A stretch of 64,000 bases of DNA from contig NZ_CP064792.1 in the NCBI RefSeq assembly GCF_017094465.1, positions 116,726 to 180,725 of the forward strand, given 5' to 3'. Source of the DNA: Halapricum desulfuricans. Lineage in GTDB: Archaea; Halobacteriota; Halobacteria; Halobacteriales; Haloarculaceae. The stretch's first letter is position 1, and every line of letters starts with the position of its first letter. A program made the translations under genes and the position numbers. The notes beneath the pieces were generated by a model. That model was given only the letters and a program-made list of their open reading frames with translations, was not told the origin of the DNA and made no database searches. Positions 8,435 to 17,435 of this stretch are shown here, piece after piece.

Positions 8435-9813
8435 CATAGTGATTGCGAGGCGGATACCCTGACCCTTGAGGGCAGGGAGGAAGCCGACACCCTTGGCTGT
8501 AAATACCTTCAAGTATCACTAAGCATACTAATGAAGTATGGAGGTCGTCCGCAACATCCAGCTCAAGCTCGACGTTCCCGAGGACGCTCACAGTGTCCTC
8601 AACGAGACGTTCGAGCAATTCCGCCAAGCGGCCCAACACGTTGCTGACGCTGGATGGAGTGACGATCCCACACAGATCAAGGACACGAAGAACACGCTCC
8701 ACGAACAAACCTATGCAGAGGTTCGGGAGCAGACAAGTCTGCAAGCCAGTCTCGTCCAATCCGCCCGCAACCTTGCCGCTGACGCCCTCGACACCTGCAA
8801 AGACCGCATCCTCGACGACGGCAAGAAAGCCAGCAAGCCCAAGTTTCGAGGGAGTGTCGTCGTGTACAACGGACGCACCATCACGTACAACGACGACCAC
8901 GTTACCCTCGCCACCGTGGACGACCGCGTAACCGCCGAGTTTGTCACACCCGAAGACGAGGAAGGGACGCCGTTTGCGGAGTATTGGACGGACGACTGGG
9001 AACGCAAGGAAGCCACGCTCCACAAACGTAACGGCACGTACTACCTCCACGTCGCAGTCGAGAAAGAAGTCGAACCCGCTGATTCTGGCGACCAGCAACC
9101 CGAGAACGGAGTGGTTCTCGGCGTCGATTTGAACGTGGACGGATACCTCGCCGTCACCAGCACGGGAGCGTTCCTCGGTAATGCAGACTACCTCAACCAC
9201 AAACGCGACGAGTATGAACGTCGGCGCGGCAACCTCCAACAGACAGGCACTCGCTCCGCGCACCTCACCATCAAGAGCATCGGCTCACGGTTTTCTCGGT
9301 GGAGTGCGGACTACCTCCACCGCGTCTCGAAAGCGATTGTGCAGGAGGCCGTGGAGAATGACTGCACGGCGATTGCGTTCGAGAATTTGAAACACATACG
9401 GAGGCGTATCTCGAACGCCAGCAAGTTCCAGCAGTGGGCGTTCCGCGAACTCGAACGCCACGTCGAATACAAGGCCGAAGAGTACGGCATCGACGTAGAC
9501 GATGTTGCCCCTGCCTACACGTCACAGCGGTGTAGTCACGACGAGTGCGGATTTACCCACGAGGACAACCGTGATGGTGACGAGTTCGAGTGCCTGAAGT
9601 GTGGAAAGGAACTCCACGCCGATTATAACGCCGCTCGGAATATCGGGTGGCGGCTTGTCCAGCACTGGCTCAAGTCTGGTGCTGGACGGGCCACCAGTCA
9701 ACTGGCCCTCAAGTCAGGGACGCTGAACGCGAATGGCACTTTCATGCCTTCCGCCCTGCGCGGATAGAGCGGGAGTCCACTGACAAGCCTCGGGGCTTGA
9801 CCCCGAGGCAGTT
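8435..9813 (+). mobile_element. IS1341-type element inserted in the SRAP gene (element 2)
   Basis: The ends can be placed because the insertion splits a recognisable gene. The left flank stops at GGATTGAGTT and the right flank resumes at GTTGACCAGG, which rejoin to restore the SRAP frame (DLVNSIHDRM). No target duplication beyond an ambiguous GTT is seen, as expected for IS200/IS605-type elements. The right end holds CCTCGGGGCTTGACCCCGAGG (9788-9808), a stable hairpin. The conserved AGCGGGAGTCCAC just before it is likely part of the guide-RNA scaffold. Confidence 0.8.
8538..9767 (+). CDS. tnpB: TnpB (IS1341-type), intact motifs
   Basis: A 409-residue TnpB with all three RuvC-like acidic motifs: GVDLNVDGYLAV, IAFENLKHI and LHADYNAARNI. 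Its zinc ribbon is CSHDEC...CLKCG. About 65% of the sequence is visibly shared with the copy at 45186 (for example RISNASKFQQWAFR in both). The ATG at 8538 lies just inside the left end after an AT-rich stretch (TATCACTAAGCATACTAATG), giving a short leader. It is likely an active nuclease gene. The element has no tnpA. Confidence 0.9.
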   Translation: MEVVRNIQLKLDVPEDAHSVLNETFEQFRQAAQHVADAGWSDDPTQIKDTKNTLHEQTYAEVREQTSLQASLVQSARNLAADALDTCKDRILDDGKKASKPKFRGSVVVYNGRTITYNDDHVTLATVDDRVTAEFVTPEDEEGTPFAEYWTDDWERKEATLHKRNGTYYLHVAVEKEVEPADSGDQQPENGVVLGVDLNVDGYLAVTSTGAFLGNADYLNHKRDEYERRRGNLQQTGTRSAHLTIKSIGSRFSRWSADYLHRVSKAIVQEAVENDCTAIAFENLKHIRRRISNASKFQQWAFRELERHVEYKAEEYGIDVDDVAPAYTSQRCSHDECGFTHEDNRDGDEFECLKCGKELHADYNAARNIGWRLVQHWLKSGAGRATSQLALKSGTLNANGTFMPSALRG

Positions 9814-10054
9814 GACCAGGTCGTTCGGCTCCGTTGTGATAATCGTGATACACGAAATCGTCTCGTCGGCCCCCTCCCAGACATCCCAGAGGCCGGCCAT
9901 CGCGAATGCAGGGTCGTCCTCCCGGTAAATCCGGTAGGGCTGCTTCGACCCGCCGTTCGGCGATTTCCATTCGTAGAACCCTGACGAGGGGACCAGATAG
10001 GGCCGGGACTCCCACGCCCATTCGAAGTTGGCGTCGTGATCTACCGTGCCGCAC
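9811..10054 (-). pseudogene. SRAP (YedK/HMCES-like) middle part, 5'-truncated
   Basis: The minus strand reads VDHDANFEWAWESRPYLVPS, SGFYEWKSPNGG, PYRIYREDDPAFAMAGLWDV, then ISCITIITTEPNDLVN. This is the SRAP core, with the FYEWK motif. Upstream the frame meets a stop after LCGTVD, and the true N-terminus with the catalytic Cys2 is missing. The gene was therefore lost at its 5' end exactly where the defence island begins, as well as being split by a tnpB element. Confidence 0.75.
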
Positions 10055-10151
10055 AGAACGTGCTACAGATAGCGATGAAGGGGATGTAGCAGAGAAAGCG
10101 TCCTACGGGTTGCGAACCATTTTGTCACCGGGAAAGCAAACTAAAGAGTAT

Positions 10152-11342
10152 ATGGACGACCTCGAGTTTGCCCTCGCCAATTTCCGAGGCTATCCTTTCG
10201 AGAAATTTGCTATGGCATATCTACGTGAACAGGGATACCAGGTTCACGAAAGCGGGAGTTCCGGCCCTGATGGAGGATGGGACGGCCAAGTCGAAATCGG
10301 TGGTAGAGAAGGTATCGCCCACGCCAGCGTCCAAGAAACCTGGAGACGTAAGCTCCGTAGTGACGCCGAAAAGGTCGAACAACTGGAAGAGGAGAGAGGA
10401 GAAGACTACGACCTCTTCGTTTTCGTCACTAACCAAGATGTGGGCGGCAGGCAGGAACTGGATCTGCAGGATGAGATCCGAGAAGGGTACGGTTGGAAAC
10501 TGCGGATCCATCACCGAGAAGAGATTCTCGGAGAACTACGGCAGAACAGTCAGGACTTGGCCGAAGAATTTCTAGACGTCGATCTACAGAAGGATCACGA
10601 CCACATCCAAGAAATCGAAGAACTGTGCAGCGACCGACTTGACAAGTTACAGGCCCGTGATGGATACGCAAGCGAGCTAATCGAAGGCCCAGCTATTGCA
10701 CTACACATCATCCCAAACGGCGTATTGTCCAAGAGCAAGAACCGGTCAGGCGATCTCCCAAACCCATCCATTATTTTCGAAGAAAGGGAGAACTACGGCG
10801 AGTCTAAAGGGAAGCACACGATTTCATACGGCAGAGGTGGATCTCCCGGAGAACACCACGCCTACGCTGTCCTGAGGAACGATGGTCTATATGAATCTGC
10901 CTCTGTCTCCGCTTTCCACGAGAAATACGAAGATCTGTGGCTGCAAGGTTTCATCCAAGACGGTGTCGGGATAGGCCTTGATGCTGCGATTATACTGGCA
11001 GCGAGAGAGACGATGATGGACCTGTCTAAGATGGGTTTCTCGGGAACAGCCTTCGCATTTGTTTCACTCCTTGATACAGGAGACGTACAGCTCGTAACGC
11101 CGGACCATCTCGGCAGTAGTTTACACCGTTCTCCGAAGACTATTGACACCGACCGTTATACGACGGAGTACGCTACTTTGCAGATTGGCAGTGAACAAGT
11201 AATTGAAGGCCTTGAACCAGTCCTCGACGAATTATGGAGACAGTTTGGGGATGATGGAAGCCCGAATATCGAGGACGGGAAGTGGACACGACAATCTTGC
11301 AAAGTCCGAGATGGAATGACAATAGAGGAAGGGGATCGGTGA
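10152..11342 (+). CDS. Restriction-endonuclease-like protein
   Basis: A 396-residue protein. The N-terminal domain (about residues 1-130) looks like a PD-(D/E)xK nuclease: FEKFAMAYLREQGYQVHESG, then PDGGWDGQ and SVQETWRRKL, then LFVFVTNQDVGG. The usual glutamate of E-x-K appears as glutamine, as in several Mrr-like families. A helical linker and a C-terminal domain of about 230 residues (EGPAIALHIIPNG onward) are not recognised. The ATG at 10152 follows an AT-rich promoter-like stretch; an upstream start would read through the SRAP remnant. It ends 67 bp before the membrane-protein gene on the same strand, so the two may be co-transcribed. A defence role is inferred from context. Confidence 0.6.
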   Translation: MDDLEFALANFRGYPFEKFAMAYLREQGYQVHESGSSGPDGGWDGQVEIGGREGIAHASVQETWRRKLRSDAEKVEQLEEERGEDYDLFVFVTNQDVGGRQELDLQDEIREGYGWKLRIHHREEILGELRQNSQDLAEEFLDVDLQKDHDHIQEIEELCSDRLDKLQARDGYASELIEGPAIALHIIPNGVLSKSKNRSGDLPNPSIIFEERENYGESKGKHTISYGRGGSPGEHHAYAVLRNDGLYESASVSAFHEKYEDLWLQGFIQDGVGIGLDAAIILAARETMMDLSKMGFSGTAFAFVSLLDTGDVQLVTPDHLGSSLHRSPKTIDTDRYTTEYATLQIGSEQVIEGLEPVLDELWRQFGDDGSPNIEDGKWTRQSCKVRDGMTIEEGDR

Positions 11343-11409
11343 TATCCTGCTCATTTTGCTCCCCAAACCCCGTGTAGATAAGACAGGCCGGTAACATTGT
11401 CCCGATTGA

Positions 11410-13137
11410 ATGAAGGAACCGCTCCGCTGGCCAGTCCCAGCAATCTTCGCTGTCGTTGCTGGGGTATCTATACTCGCAGCAGAACTCACGAACTATGATC
11501 TCTCAGGTAACGGCCAGCAAGTCCTCTCAACACTGGCGTCAATTCAGGCAGCGGTCTTTGCCATCGTCTTCTCCGTTGTCATCCTCGGAATCCAACTCTC
11601 AACATCAAGATACTCCACCAGGTTAGCCGACTTGTTCAGATCCGACGGAGCATACAAGAAAACAGTCGGTGTCTTCGCAGCCTCACTCGCAGCCGACATC
11701 ATCGGCCTACTCGCATTCACACACGTCTCACGATTCACACTCAGACTCTTGACCTCTGTCGCTCTCGGCCTCGCATCTGCCTCATTTGCTTTGCTGTACT
11801 TCTTCGTCGACAGAACCCTGGAACAGACCACACCCGAGGGAATCATCAAACGAGTCAAGCAAGAGCTCACACCAAGTCAGATAATAGCCGACGCCGAAGC
11901 CGCTGACAACGACCCATCCGAAACAGATCCCTTCCTCGTTCCAGTATCCATCGTCAGATCCGCGATCGATGACAGGGACGTACCCGCTGCAACACGAGCT
12001 CTCAACGTCATCGACAACCAAGTCGAAGAGCTTCTGAAACAGGTATCGACAGATCAAGTCGAGGACGACACCCCGGTAGGTGACTCTCTCGAAGAACTCT
12101 GTACGAATAGGCTTCCAAGTGCTGGAGAGAAAAGCGTCGACGAAGACCTGGAAGAAGCCGGCTCCGAAGCCGTCGACACGCTCTCCTCGATAGGAAGCAA
12201 CTCGGTTAAACAAGAACTCGAACCAGTCGCAATACACACCTCGCAAGGCCTCGGTAAACTCGTCAGCAACGTAGACTTCAGCACGACCGGGGAGAACGTC
12301 CGAAAGGAAGCAGTCGATGAATCGGGTGAATTGCTTAAAGAGGCAGCTGAAGCTGAGCTGTGGGATACCGCCGGGACAGGAACCAGAATCCTTGGCTGGC
12401 GAGCCGCACAATCAGTGGTAAGACGAGGGCCTACAGAAAGACGAAAACTGCCGTACACCTCCCTTTCCCTGAAGTACATTCCGGAGGTATTCGAGGAAGT
12501 AGTAGATGGTGCTCCGGACGAAGCCGATAGCCTAGATCTCTTCAGGAGAGCTTCTCGGAGAGAAGAAGATGACTGGACCTCGCCTGAAGAATGGGCATTG
12601 TGGAGCTGCTATGCTTCGATGGCAGAGATCACCTCTGCGTTCATCCGGTATGAAGTCCAACACGGTGAGGATATCGTGGACTGGAGCAGTGCTGGTAGTG
12701 GCTGGGCAAAGGGTATCTCAACGCTTGAAGAATCTGGCTATGATGAAATGCTGCGGCAATGGCTCGGAACCCTTCTCTATCTTGAGTACATCGAGTCTGA
12801 GGTCGGTAACCAGCTGATGTCGAACTTCCGTGCCGCGGCCAGGTACGATGTCTCGGAAGATCTGATGGAGCAAACCATTGATGAGATCCTCAGTGAGGAC
12901 TTGGATGTTCAATCCAGAATCGACTCTCTGCCAGGTCAGATAGATCCTGTTGAATTTCCCCGGACTGGTTCTACGGTACGGCCAGTTTCTGATCCAGATT
13001 ATCCGTTTGAGGAGTGGCTGGAGCTCCACAAAGAGATCTATCTGGACCGGGCGAAGGGCAGCGGAATGTATGCAGAGATCGAAGTCGAAAGAGGCGATAA
13101 TGGTCAGGGAGACGATGATGGAGACACCGATTCGTAA
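11410..13137 (+). CDS. DUF2254-like membrane protein
   Basis: A 575-residue protein. Its N-terminal third has four likely transmembrane segments (WPVPAIFAVVAGVSILAA, VFAIVFSVVILGIQLS, VFAASLAADIIGLLAF, LTSVALGLASASFALLYFF) and the motif STSRYSTRLADLFRSD, which recalls the DUF2254 family. The long acidic cytoplasmic region has no recognised domain. It follows the restriction-nuclease-like gene after 67 bp, so the pair may be one functional unit, for example nuclease plus membrane effector. That link is inference. Confidence 0.6.
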   Translation: MKEPLRWPVPAIFAVVAGVSILAAELTNYDLSGNGQQVLSTLASIQAAVFAIVFSVVILGIQLSTSRYSTRLADLFRSDGAYKKTVGVFAASLAADIIGLLAFTHVSRFTLRLLTSVALGLASASFALLYFFVDRTLEQTTPEGIIKRVKQELTPSQIIADAEAADNDPSETDPFLVPVSIVRSAIDDRDVPAATRALNVIDNQVEELLKQVSTDQVEDDTPVGDSLEELCTNRLPSAGEKSVDEDLEEAGSEAVDTLSSIGSNSVKQELEPVAIHTSQGLGKLVSNVDFSTTGENVRKEAVDESGELLKEAAEAELWDTAGTGTRILGWRAAQSVVRRGPTERRKLPYTSLSLKYIPEVFEEVVDGAPDEADSLDLFRRASRREEDDWTSPEEWALWSCYASMAEITSAFIRYEVQHGEDIVDWSSAGSGWAKGISTLEESGYDEMLRQWLGTLLYLEYIESEVGNQLMSNFRAAARYDVSEDLMEQTIDEILSEDLDVQSRIDSLPGQIDPVEFPRTGSTVRPVSDPDYPFEEWLELHKEIYLDRAKGSGMYAEIEVERGDNGQGDDDGDTDS

Positions 13138-13277
13138 CAACTCAGGCTTTAAAAAACGAGTTTTAAGAAATATACTACAGAGTTTTCCCAAGACTCGGAG
13201 GTAGATAGACGATCGACTACGTCAGGATAGACGGAACAGACTACAGAATCACGTATCACGCTCGGCTTCGCTGGACT

Positions 13278-13574
13278 ATGCGGATCAATACCTCCGAGAA
13301 ACTAAACGAGGAACACATCGATAACAGTGTCCGAGTCAATCTATCCGGAGGATACGAACGAGGGTTCTGGAACCAGAACCACGGCGCAGTTCTCCTCGTA
13401 AGCGCTGACTCAATCTCCACCGTCATACCAGGAACCGACCTCGGCCTGAACGAAGACTTGGAACAGTGCTGCAGCTGCGGGGCCTTGATTATGGAAGACT
13501 GCCGTTTGGACAACTGTCGATGGTGTGGAGAAGAGGACTTCGAAGAGCCAGCTACCGTTCAAAATATTTCCTGA
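13278..13574 (+). CDS. Small zinc-finger protein, 98 aa
   Basis: Unknown family. The C-terminal third has two zinc knuckles, CCSCG and CRWCG, with another cysteine between (EDCRLDNC). The N-terminal part is beta-rich and includes WNQNHGAVLLVSADSIS. It converges with the Argonaute operon, ending 7 bp from the Argonaute stop. The upstream region is AT-rich, with TTTAAAAAAC and TTTTAAGAAATATACTAC. Whether it belongs to the defence island is unknown. Confidence 0.45.
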   Translation: MRINTSEKLNEEHIDNSVRVNLSGGYERGFWNQNHGAVLLVSADSISTVIPGTDLGLNEDLEQCCSCGALIMEDCRLDNCRWCGEEDFEEPATVQNIS

Positions 13575-13581
13575 GAAGAGG

Positions 13582-15009
13582 TCACATATAGTAGTAATAG
13601 TGGTAGGGGAACATCTCTTCAGGAAGCTCACCAGCTAGTGGTTCAGCAAGAATATCACTGACTGCATCTGCGATTCCAACTGTAACAGGGAGCTTTTTGC
13701 AGAAATCAGAGCTGTTCCAATCCAGCTTAGAGAACGATAAAATCTCTTCACAGATCTCTCGGTAAGATGCAGATTGCACATCACTGTGTGGTCGGACAAC
13801 GATCGGCTTTGGCATCCCTGAATCGTCGTACGCTGAAATCTCTGGAACAAAGCCCTTGGTGTACAGATAGTACTCCTTCTTTCCAGGAGGGAGAACGACA
13901 GTCCCTCTCAAAGGCGGGTACTGAGTATTACTGAACAACCGAATCGGATGGCGTTCGCGGATCGTGATGAAATCCCGAGCAGCGACCTCAGAGGACCCAT
14001 CTTTGAAACCCTCCGTCTCTTTCTCCCAGAAATTAGATGACTTATGAATCACCAATCTTTCCGGCATCTCACCTTGTCGGTCACCAAAGCGCCGTAAGAT
14101 TGTCTCAATAAGCTGTTTAGCATCTTCACGGTTCAGATGGGTTCTTCCCGTGTCCTTGTCACTCGCTATATCTTTGACAGGGTCGCCCCGGATTACGAAG
14201 TTCTCCCCGGTCTCCATGAACACCTGCGCAATTGAGGCTCTAGTATCGGGATCTGTTCCGCGTTCATCGTAAAAAGACACACCCACATAGCAGGTTCTCG
14301 ACTTCAGCTCAGTTAGTTTCCAAGGACGGCCTCGACGAGCTTTGTACAGTAGTCCCACAGCGAGATTCCAAGCCACTTCACGACGTGGTTGAACATCCTC
14401 GTCGCGGAGGGTATCTGGCCCGATTAGTTGAGTTGGAGTCTCATTCAGCATCCCAAGCAGCTTAATCCGGCTTCTAAAGTCAGTGTCCTTGGTCCTAATT
14501 CGTCCTCCCTTTTTATCGCCCGTCAGGATCTCTACTAAATCTGGAGGGATGCTTACGATAACTACGTCCGGTGAGGGAGTGGTCGAGCAGACGTTCTCGA
14601 TGTGATATTCGATATTATCCAACGCCATTTCCACCTGCTGCTCCTCATCTCTGACTTCCTGGAGTGCGTCGACGTGATCTCCCTCAATCTCACTACGCCA
14701 CTTCTGACGCTGATCGTAGGACATCTGCAGTTCTGATTCTGAACCGAGTCCCGGAAACGGCTGGTTCCATCTCTCTCTGTCTGAACCCTCTGGAAGGACG
14801 CCGTGCCGCATCTCTTCCAGAAGATCTCGGACCGCGGATATCGACCAGCTGTCTCCAACAATCCCTATCCGAACGATCTCATGATCGGAGCCATCGCGAG
14901 GTGGACAGGGTCCGTACTCAAGAAGGCCAGCACGCGGATCCTTTGCTTTCTCCCCACCGGCAAACACTAGCTCCGGTTCACGTAAGCGAGAGATTTCAAA
15001 TTCAGACAT
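13582..15009 (-). CDS. Short prokaryotic Argonaute (MID-PIWI)
   Basis: A 475-residue short pAgo. Signatures in order are an N-terminal ELVFAGGEKAKDPRAGLLEY followed by GP, as in other pAgos; a MID region with VVIVSIPPDLVE and WNLAVGLLYKARRGRPWKL (about 145-231); and a PIWI domain from about 238 with CYVGVSFYDERG, ASIAQVF, RLVIHKSSNF, PPLRGTVVLPPG, YLYTKGFVP and a KLDWNS...KLPVTVGIADAVSDIL tail. The catalytic acids are missing: S245 stands at the first position and SSNF follows VIHK. It should therefore bind a guide and target without slicing. It has no PAZ domain. Its start overlaps the stop of the partner gene by one base (TGATG), which indicates translational coupling. Confidence 0.88.
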   Translation of the reverse strand: MSEFEISRLREPELVFAGGEKAKDPRAGLLEYGPCPPRDGSDHEIVRIGIVGDSWSISAVRDLLEEMRHGVLPEGSDRERWNQPFPGLGSESELQMSYDQRQKWRSEIEGDHVDALQEVRDEEQQVEMALDNIEYHIENVCSTTPSPDVVIVSIPPDLVEILTGDKKGGRIRTKDTDFRSRIKLLGMLNETPTQLIGPDTLRDEDVQPRREVAWNLAVGLLYKARRGRPWKLTELKSRTCYVGVSFYDERGTDPDTRASIAQVFMETGENFVIRGDPVKDIASDKDTGRTHLNREDAKQLIETILRRFGDRQGEMPERLVIHKSSNFWEKETEGFKDGSSEVAARDFITIRERHPIRLFSNTQYPPLRGTVVLPPGKKEYYLYTKGFVPEISAYDDSGMPKPIVVRPHSDVQSASYREICEEILSFSKLDWNSSDFCKKLPVTVGIADAVSDILAEPLAGELPEEMFPYHYYYYM

Positions 15010-16475
15010 CAGTATGAGTCAACCTCCGGCGACATGAGCTCATTTCTCTCACTGGTATCTTTTGGTGGTCGTTTTCGGACCTCTAAATCATCTATCTCAG
15101 AGAAGTACATTGCCTGAGGGTGATCTCGCTCGTCGTCTTCGAAAAGAGACTGATTCTGTGGGGGATCTTCGGTCAAATCAAGATACGAGCGCCATTGGCG
15201 GAATTGAGCCTTGAAATTATTAGGCCGGTGGTATCCGTCACTTTGCAAATCATCGTGTAGCTTGCTCGCCTGATCTCCGCTAATTATGTTGTTTCCGTAG
15301 CCTCTCCCTGAGAATAGCCATCCGGTTTCGACGAAAACATAGAAGTCACCATCATACTGTCTGAATTGAGGAATTCCATATCTGTGAGCGATAGAACGCC
15401 CCCTCTCCATGGTAACTTTCCAACCCTCTACAAACGTCTGCTCAGGTCCGTCTTCTTCTACGCTGTCTTTGTCCGGATTGTGTTGGAAGATTAGCCGGTT
15501 TTCGTAGTCGTGCCTCACCAGCTTACAGGTATCGTAGTTCTCGACACCTCTCTTCTTTAGGAAGCGGTTGAACAGTCTCTTAGCGATCTCATCTGCTTTT
15601 TCGACATCTTCCAGCCACTGATCGAACCTCTGTTCTTTGATGGAATCTGTCTCGATGAACTTCAATAGAGAATCCTCCATCTCTTCTGGAGGGGTTAGAC
15701 TGTAGATTTCATCCCCCTCTATCCAAATTGGAGAATACCACTCATTTGCCTCATACACATCCCGATGGCGATCAGCAGTACAAATGCCAACATAGATATA
15801 ATCTGGATACTCCTCAAGTTTGAGGAAGTTAGGGATCAGCGTCTCTGGACGGTCATAGGGCCTATTCTCTTTCGTATAGAAATCCCATTTTGATCGATCT
15901 ACTGACTGCTCGTCTTCCGTCATTTGCTCAAGGCGATCCCAGCCAGCGCGGTGGATAAATACGTCTTCTAAGAACCGCTTGAAGTGCTCAAACTCATATT
16001 CGCGGAATTTCTCCGTCTCCTGGTCATTCAGTTCATGCCTACTGACAACCTCATCATAGTAGTTCTTGATCGCATCGTCTGTGCTGACTCGTGGCTTGAA
16101 AATTCGCTTCCACTTATCAGGGGCCTGGAAATGAGGAGAGTAGACATGATATTCGAACTCTCGGCTCTGTTCATGATAGTCGAGAAAGGTACGTGCGAGC
16201 TCAGTGACGAAACTCTCATCTAAACGTGAAACTTCGCCTGCCTTGGCTTCTACACGGATCCGTTTCTCAAACTCACTGCTAACTTTCTCTGCGTCCAGAC
16301 AATAGAAATCCTCAGAGATACCTACAGCAGCTAGATCCTCCGTAGTGGCGTGGTGGTCCGATCGCCGTTCAATACTGTTCCCTCGTGCCCGGAGATACTC
16401 GGCTATCCGGTTCTTGTATTTCTCTCCTGTATGGAAACTTGCCTCACTTCCACCTTCATGATCGAACCATGGCAT
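15009..16475 (-). CDS. pAgo partner: PD-(D/E)xK-like nuclease + APAZ-like protein
   Basis: A 488-residue protein encoded first in the Argonaute operon. The N-terminal 130 residues contain FYCLDAEKVSSEFEKRIRVE followed by AKAG, which gives D61 and E76-x-K78 in the spacing of a PD-(D/E)xK nuclease; E18 or E26 may complete the site. The rest (about 150-488) has no other enzymatic motif and, from size and position, should be the APAZ region that pairs with the short pAgo. This matches the SPARDA layout, where target recognition unleashes nonspecific nuclease activity and abortive immunity. APAZ is too divergent to prove by eye. No TIR or SIR2 motif is present. Confidence 0.65.
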   Translation of the reverse strand: MPWFDHEGGSEASFHTGEKYKNRIAEYLRARGNSIERRSDHHATTEDLAAVGISEDFYCLDAEKVSSEFEKRIRVEAKAGEVSRLDESFVTELARTFLDYHEQSREFEYHVYSPHFQAPDKWKRIFKPRVSTDDAIKNYYDEVVSRHELNDQETEKFREYEFEHFKRFLEDVFIHRAGWDRLEQMTEDEQSVDRSKWDFYTKENRPYDRPETLIPNFLKLEEYPDYIYVGICTADRHRDVYEANEWYSPIWIEGDEIYSLTPPEEMEDSLLKFIETDSIKEQRFDQWLEDVEKADEIAKRLFNRFLKKRGVENYDTCKLVRHDYENRLIFQHNPDKDSVEEDGPEQTFVEGWKVTMERGRSIAHRYGIPQFRQYDGDFYVFVETGWLFSGRGYGNNIISGDQASKLHDDLQSDGYHRPNNFKAQFRQWRSYLDLTEDPPQNQSLFEDDERDHPQAMYFSEIDDLEVRKRPPKDTSERNELMSPEVDSY

Positions 16476-16566
16476 TAGTACCGATTGAACAAATTCCCTT
16501 CTCCACCTTTATTCTATCTCCCAAGAATCTATACACGATGACCTCAACACCTTCATACGAAATCAT
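16476..16566. promoter_or_regulatory. Divergent promoter region between pAgo operon and PIN pair
   Basis: A 91-bp AT-rich interval separates two outward-facing operons. It contains CTTTATTCTATC (about 16507) and ATCTATACACGATG (about 16528), which could serve as TATA elements. Shared space suggests joint inheritance, perhaps joint control. Confidence 0.35.
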
Positions 16567-17430
16567 ATGCAGGACGCCTTGGACCTGGAAGAATTGGTAG
16601 CAGTCCTTTTAGAAGAACATGAATACGGAGACTCACTCAAGCCCAAGGCGTTCCACAAAGTCCTCTATTTCGTTGAGCAAGAACTTGAGCAGGAGCGAGT
16701 GCCAGTTCAGGTCCCTAAATTCTGGTATATGTATGGAGCAGTCGTCGCAACGTCAAACTCAAATATTAATGTGGACATCAGTGATGGCGGTTCCTCAGTA
16801 ACCAGCAATCTAGATCTCGATGATATCGATGTGTCAGAGGGAGTCCTTCGACGCAGTCAAGAAGCTATTAGCAGAGCTCTTGACGATTACTACGATCTCG
16901 GGCTTGACGGTATCACGAACAAGATGTATGAAGAGGCTCCGTATGACGTGCAGCGACACTATCGCCAGCTGGATAAGCAATTGACAGCGGCTGCCGACAC
17001 AGGTCAAATGACTCTCGACGGTGGGAAAAACGAGGCACGGACCAGAGAAACCGTGTATGATCTTCTGGAGAGCTTTCCACTGGATGAGTTTCCGGAATAC
17101 GAGGATGATTTGTATATCTGGTACCGATTAGTCAGTGCTCAAATCGACTCCGATGACTACGATCCCGATGAAGCACATCGAATCTCTGAAACCTTCTGGA
17201 GGCTATTCTGCTTAGAATTGGCATGTCGGGAGAACAGTGGATTATCGCATAGTGAGGTCGCCGAAGAGCTGGGTGTCGATAGTATAGAAGGAACAAAAGA
17301 GGAACTTCGATCATTTCTACTTGAGCAGGAAAAGCAGAAGGCCCGGAGAAATGCTCGAGAAAGTGAAGCAGCGATCAAAGCAGCGGAAGCATTCGTTGCT
17401 CCTCACTTAGAGTTTGACGTGAAAATCTAA
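16567..17430 (+). CDS. Unknown protein paired with PIN nuclease (Panacea-like?)
   Basis: A 287-residue protein. The N-terminus, KPKAFHKVLYFVEQELEQER then PKFWYMYGAVV, resembles the helical start of SocA/Panacea-type antitoxins (DUF4065). Near residue 220 there is a helix-turn-helix-like segment, LSHSEVAEELGVDSIEGTKE, and the C-terminus is a charged helix rich in Lys, Arg and Ala. The PIN gene begins 5 bp after its stop. This order, a DNA-binding or neutralising protein before a PIN nuclease, suggests an antitoxin. The family assignment is tentative. Confidence 0.45.
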   Translation: MQDALDLEELVAVLLEEHEYGDSLKPKAFHKVLYFVEQELEQERVPVQVPKFWYMYGAVVATSNSNINVDISDGGSSVTSNLDLDDIDVSEGVLRRSQEAISRALDDYYDLGLDGITNKMYEEAPYDVQRHYRQLDKQLTAAADTGQMTLDGGKNEARTRETVYDLLESFPLDEFPEYEDDLYIWYRLVSAQIDSDDYDPDEAHRISETFWRLFCLELACRENSGLSHSEVAEELGVDSIEGTKEELRSFLLEQEKQKARRNARESEAAIKAAEAFVAPHLEFDVKI

Positions 17431-17435
17431 TAGAG

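Noticed and set aside
13582..16475. TIR- or SIR2-type (SPARTA/SPARSA) effector
   Set aside because: The partner has no NAD-binding or TIR motifs; its N-terminal residues fit a PD-(D/E)xK nuclease better.
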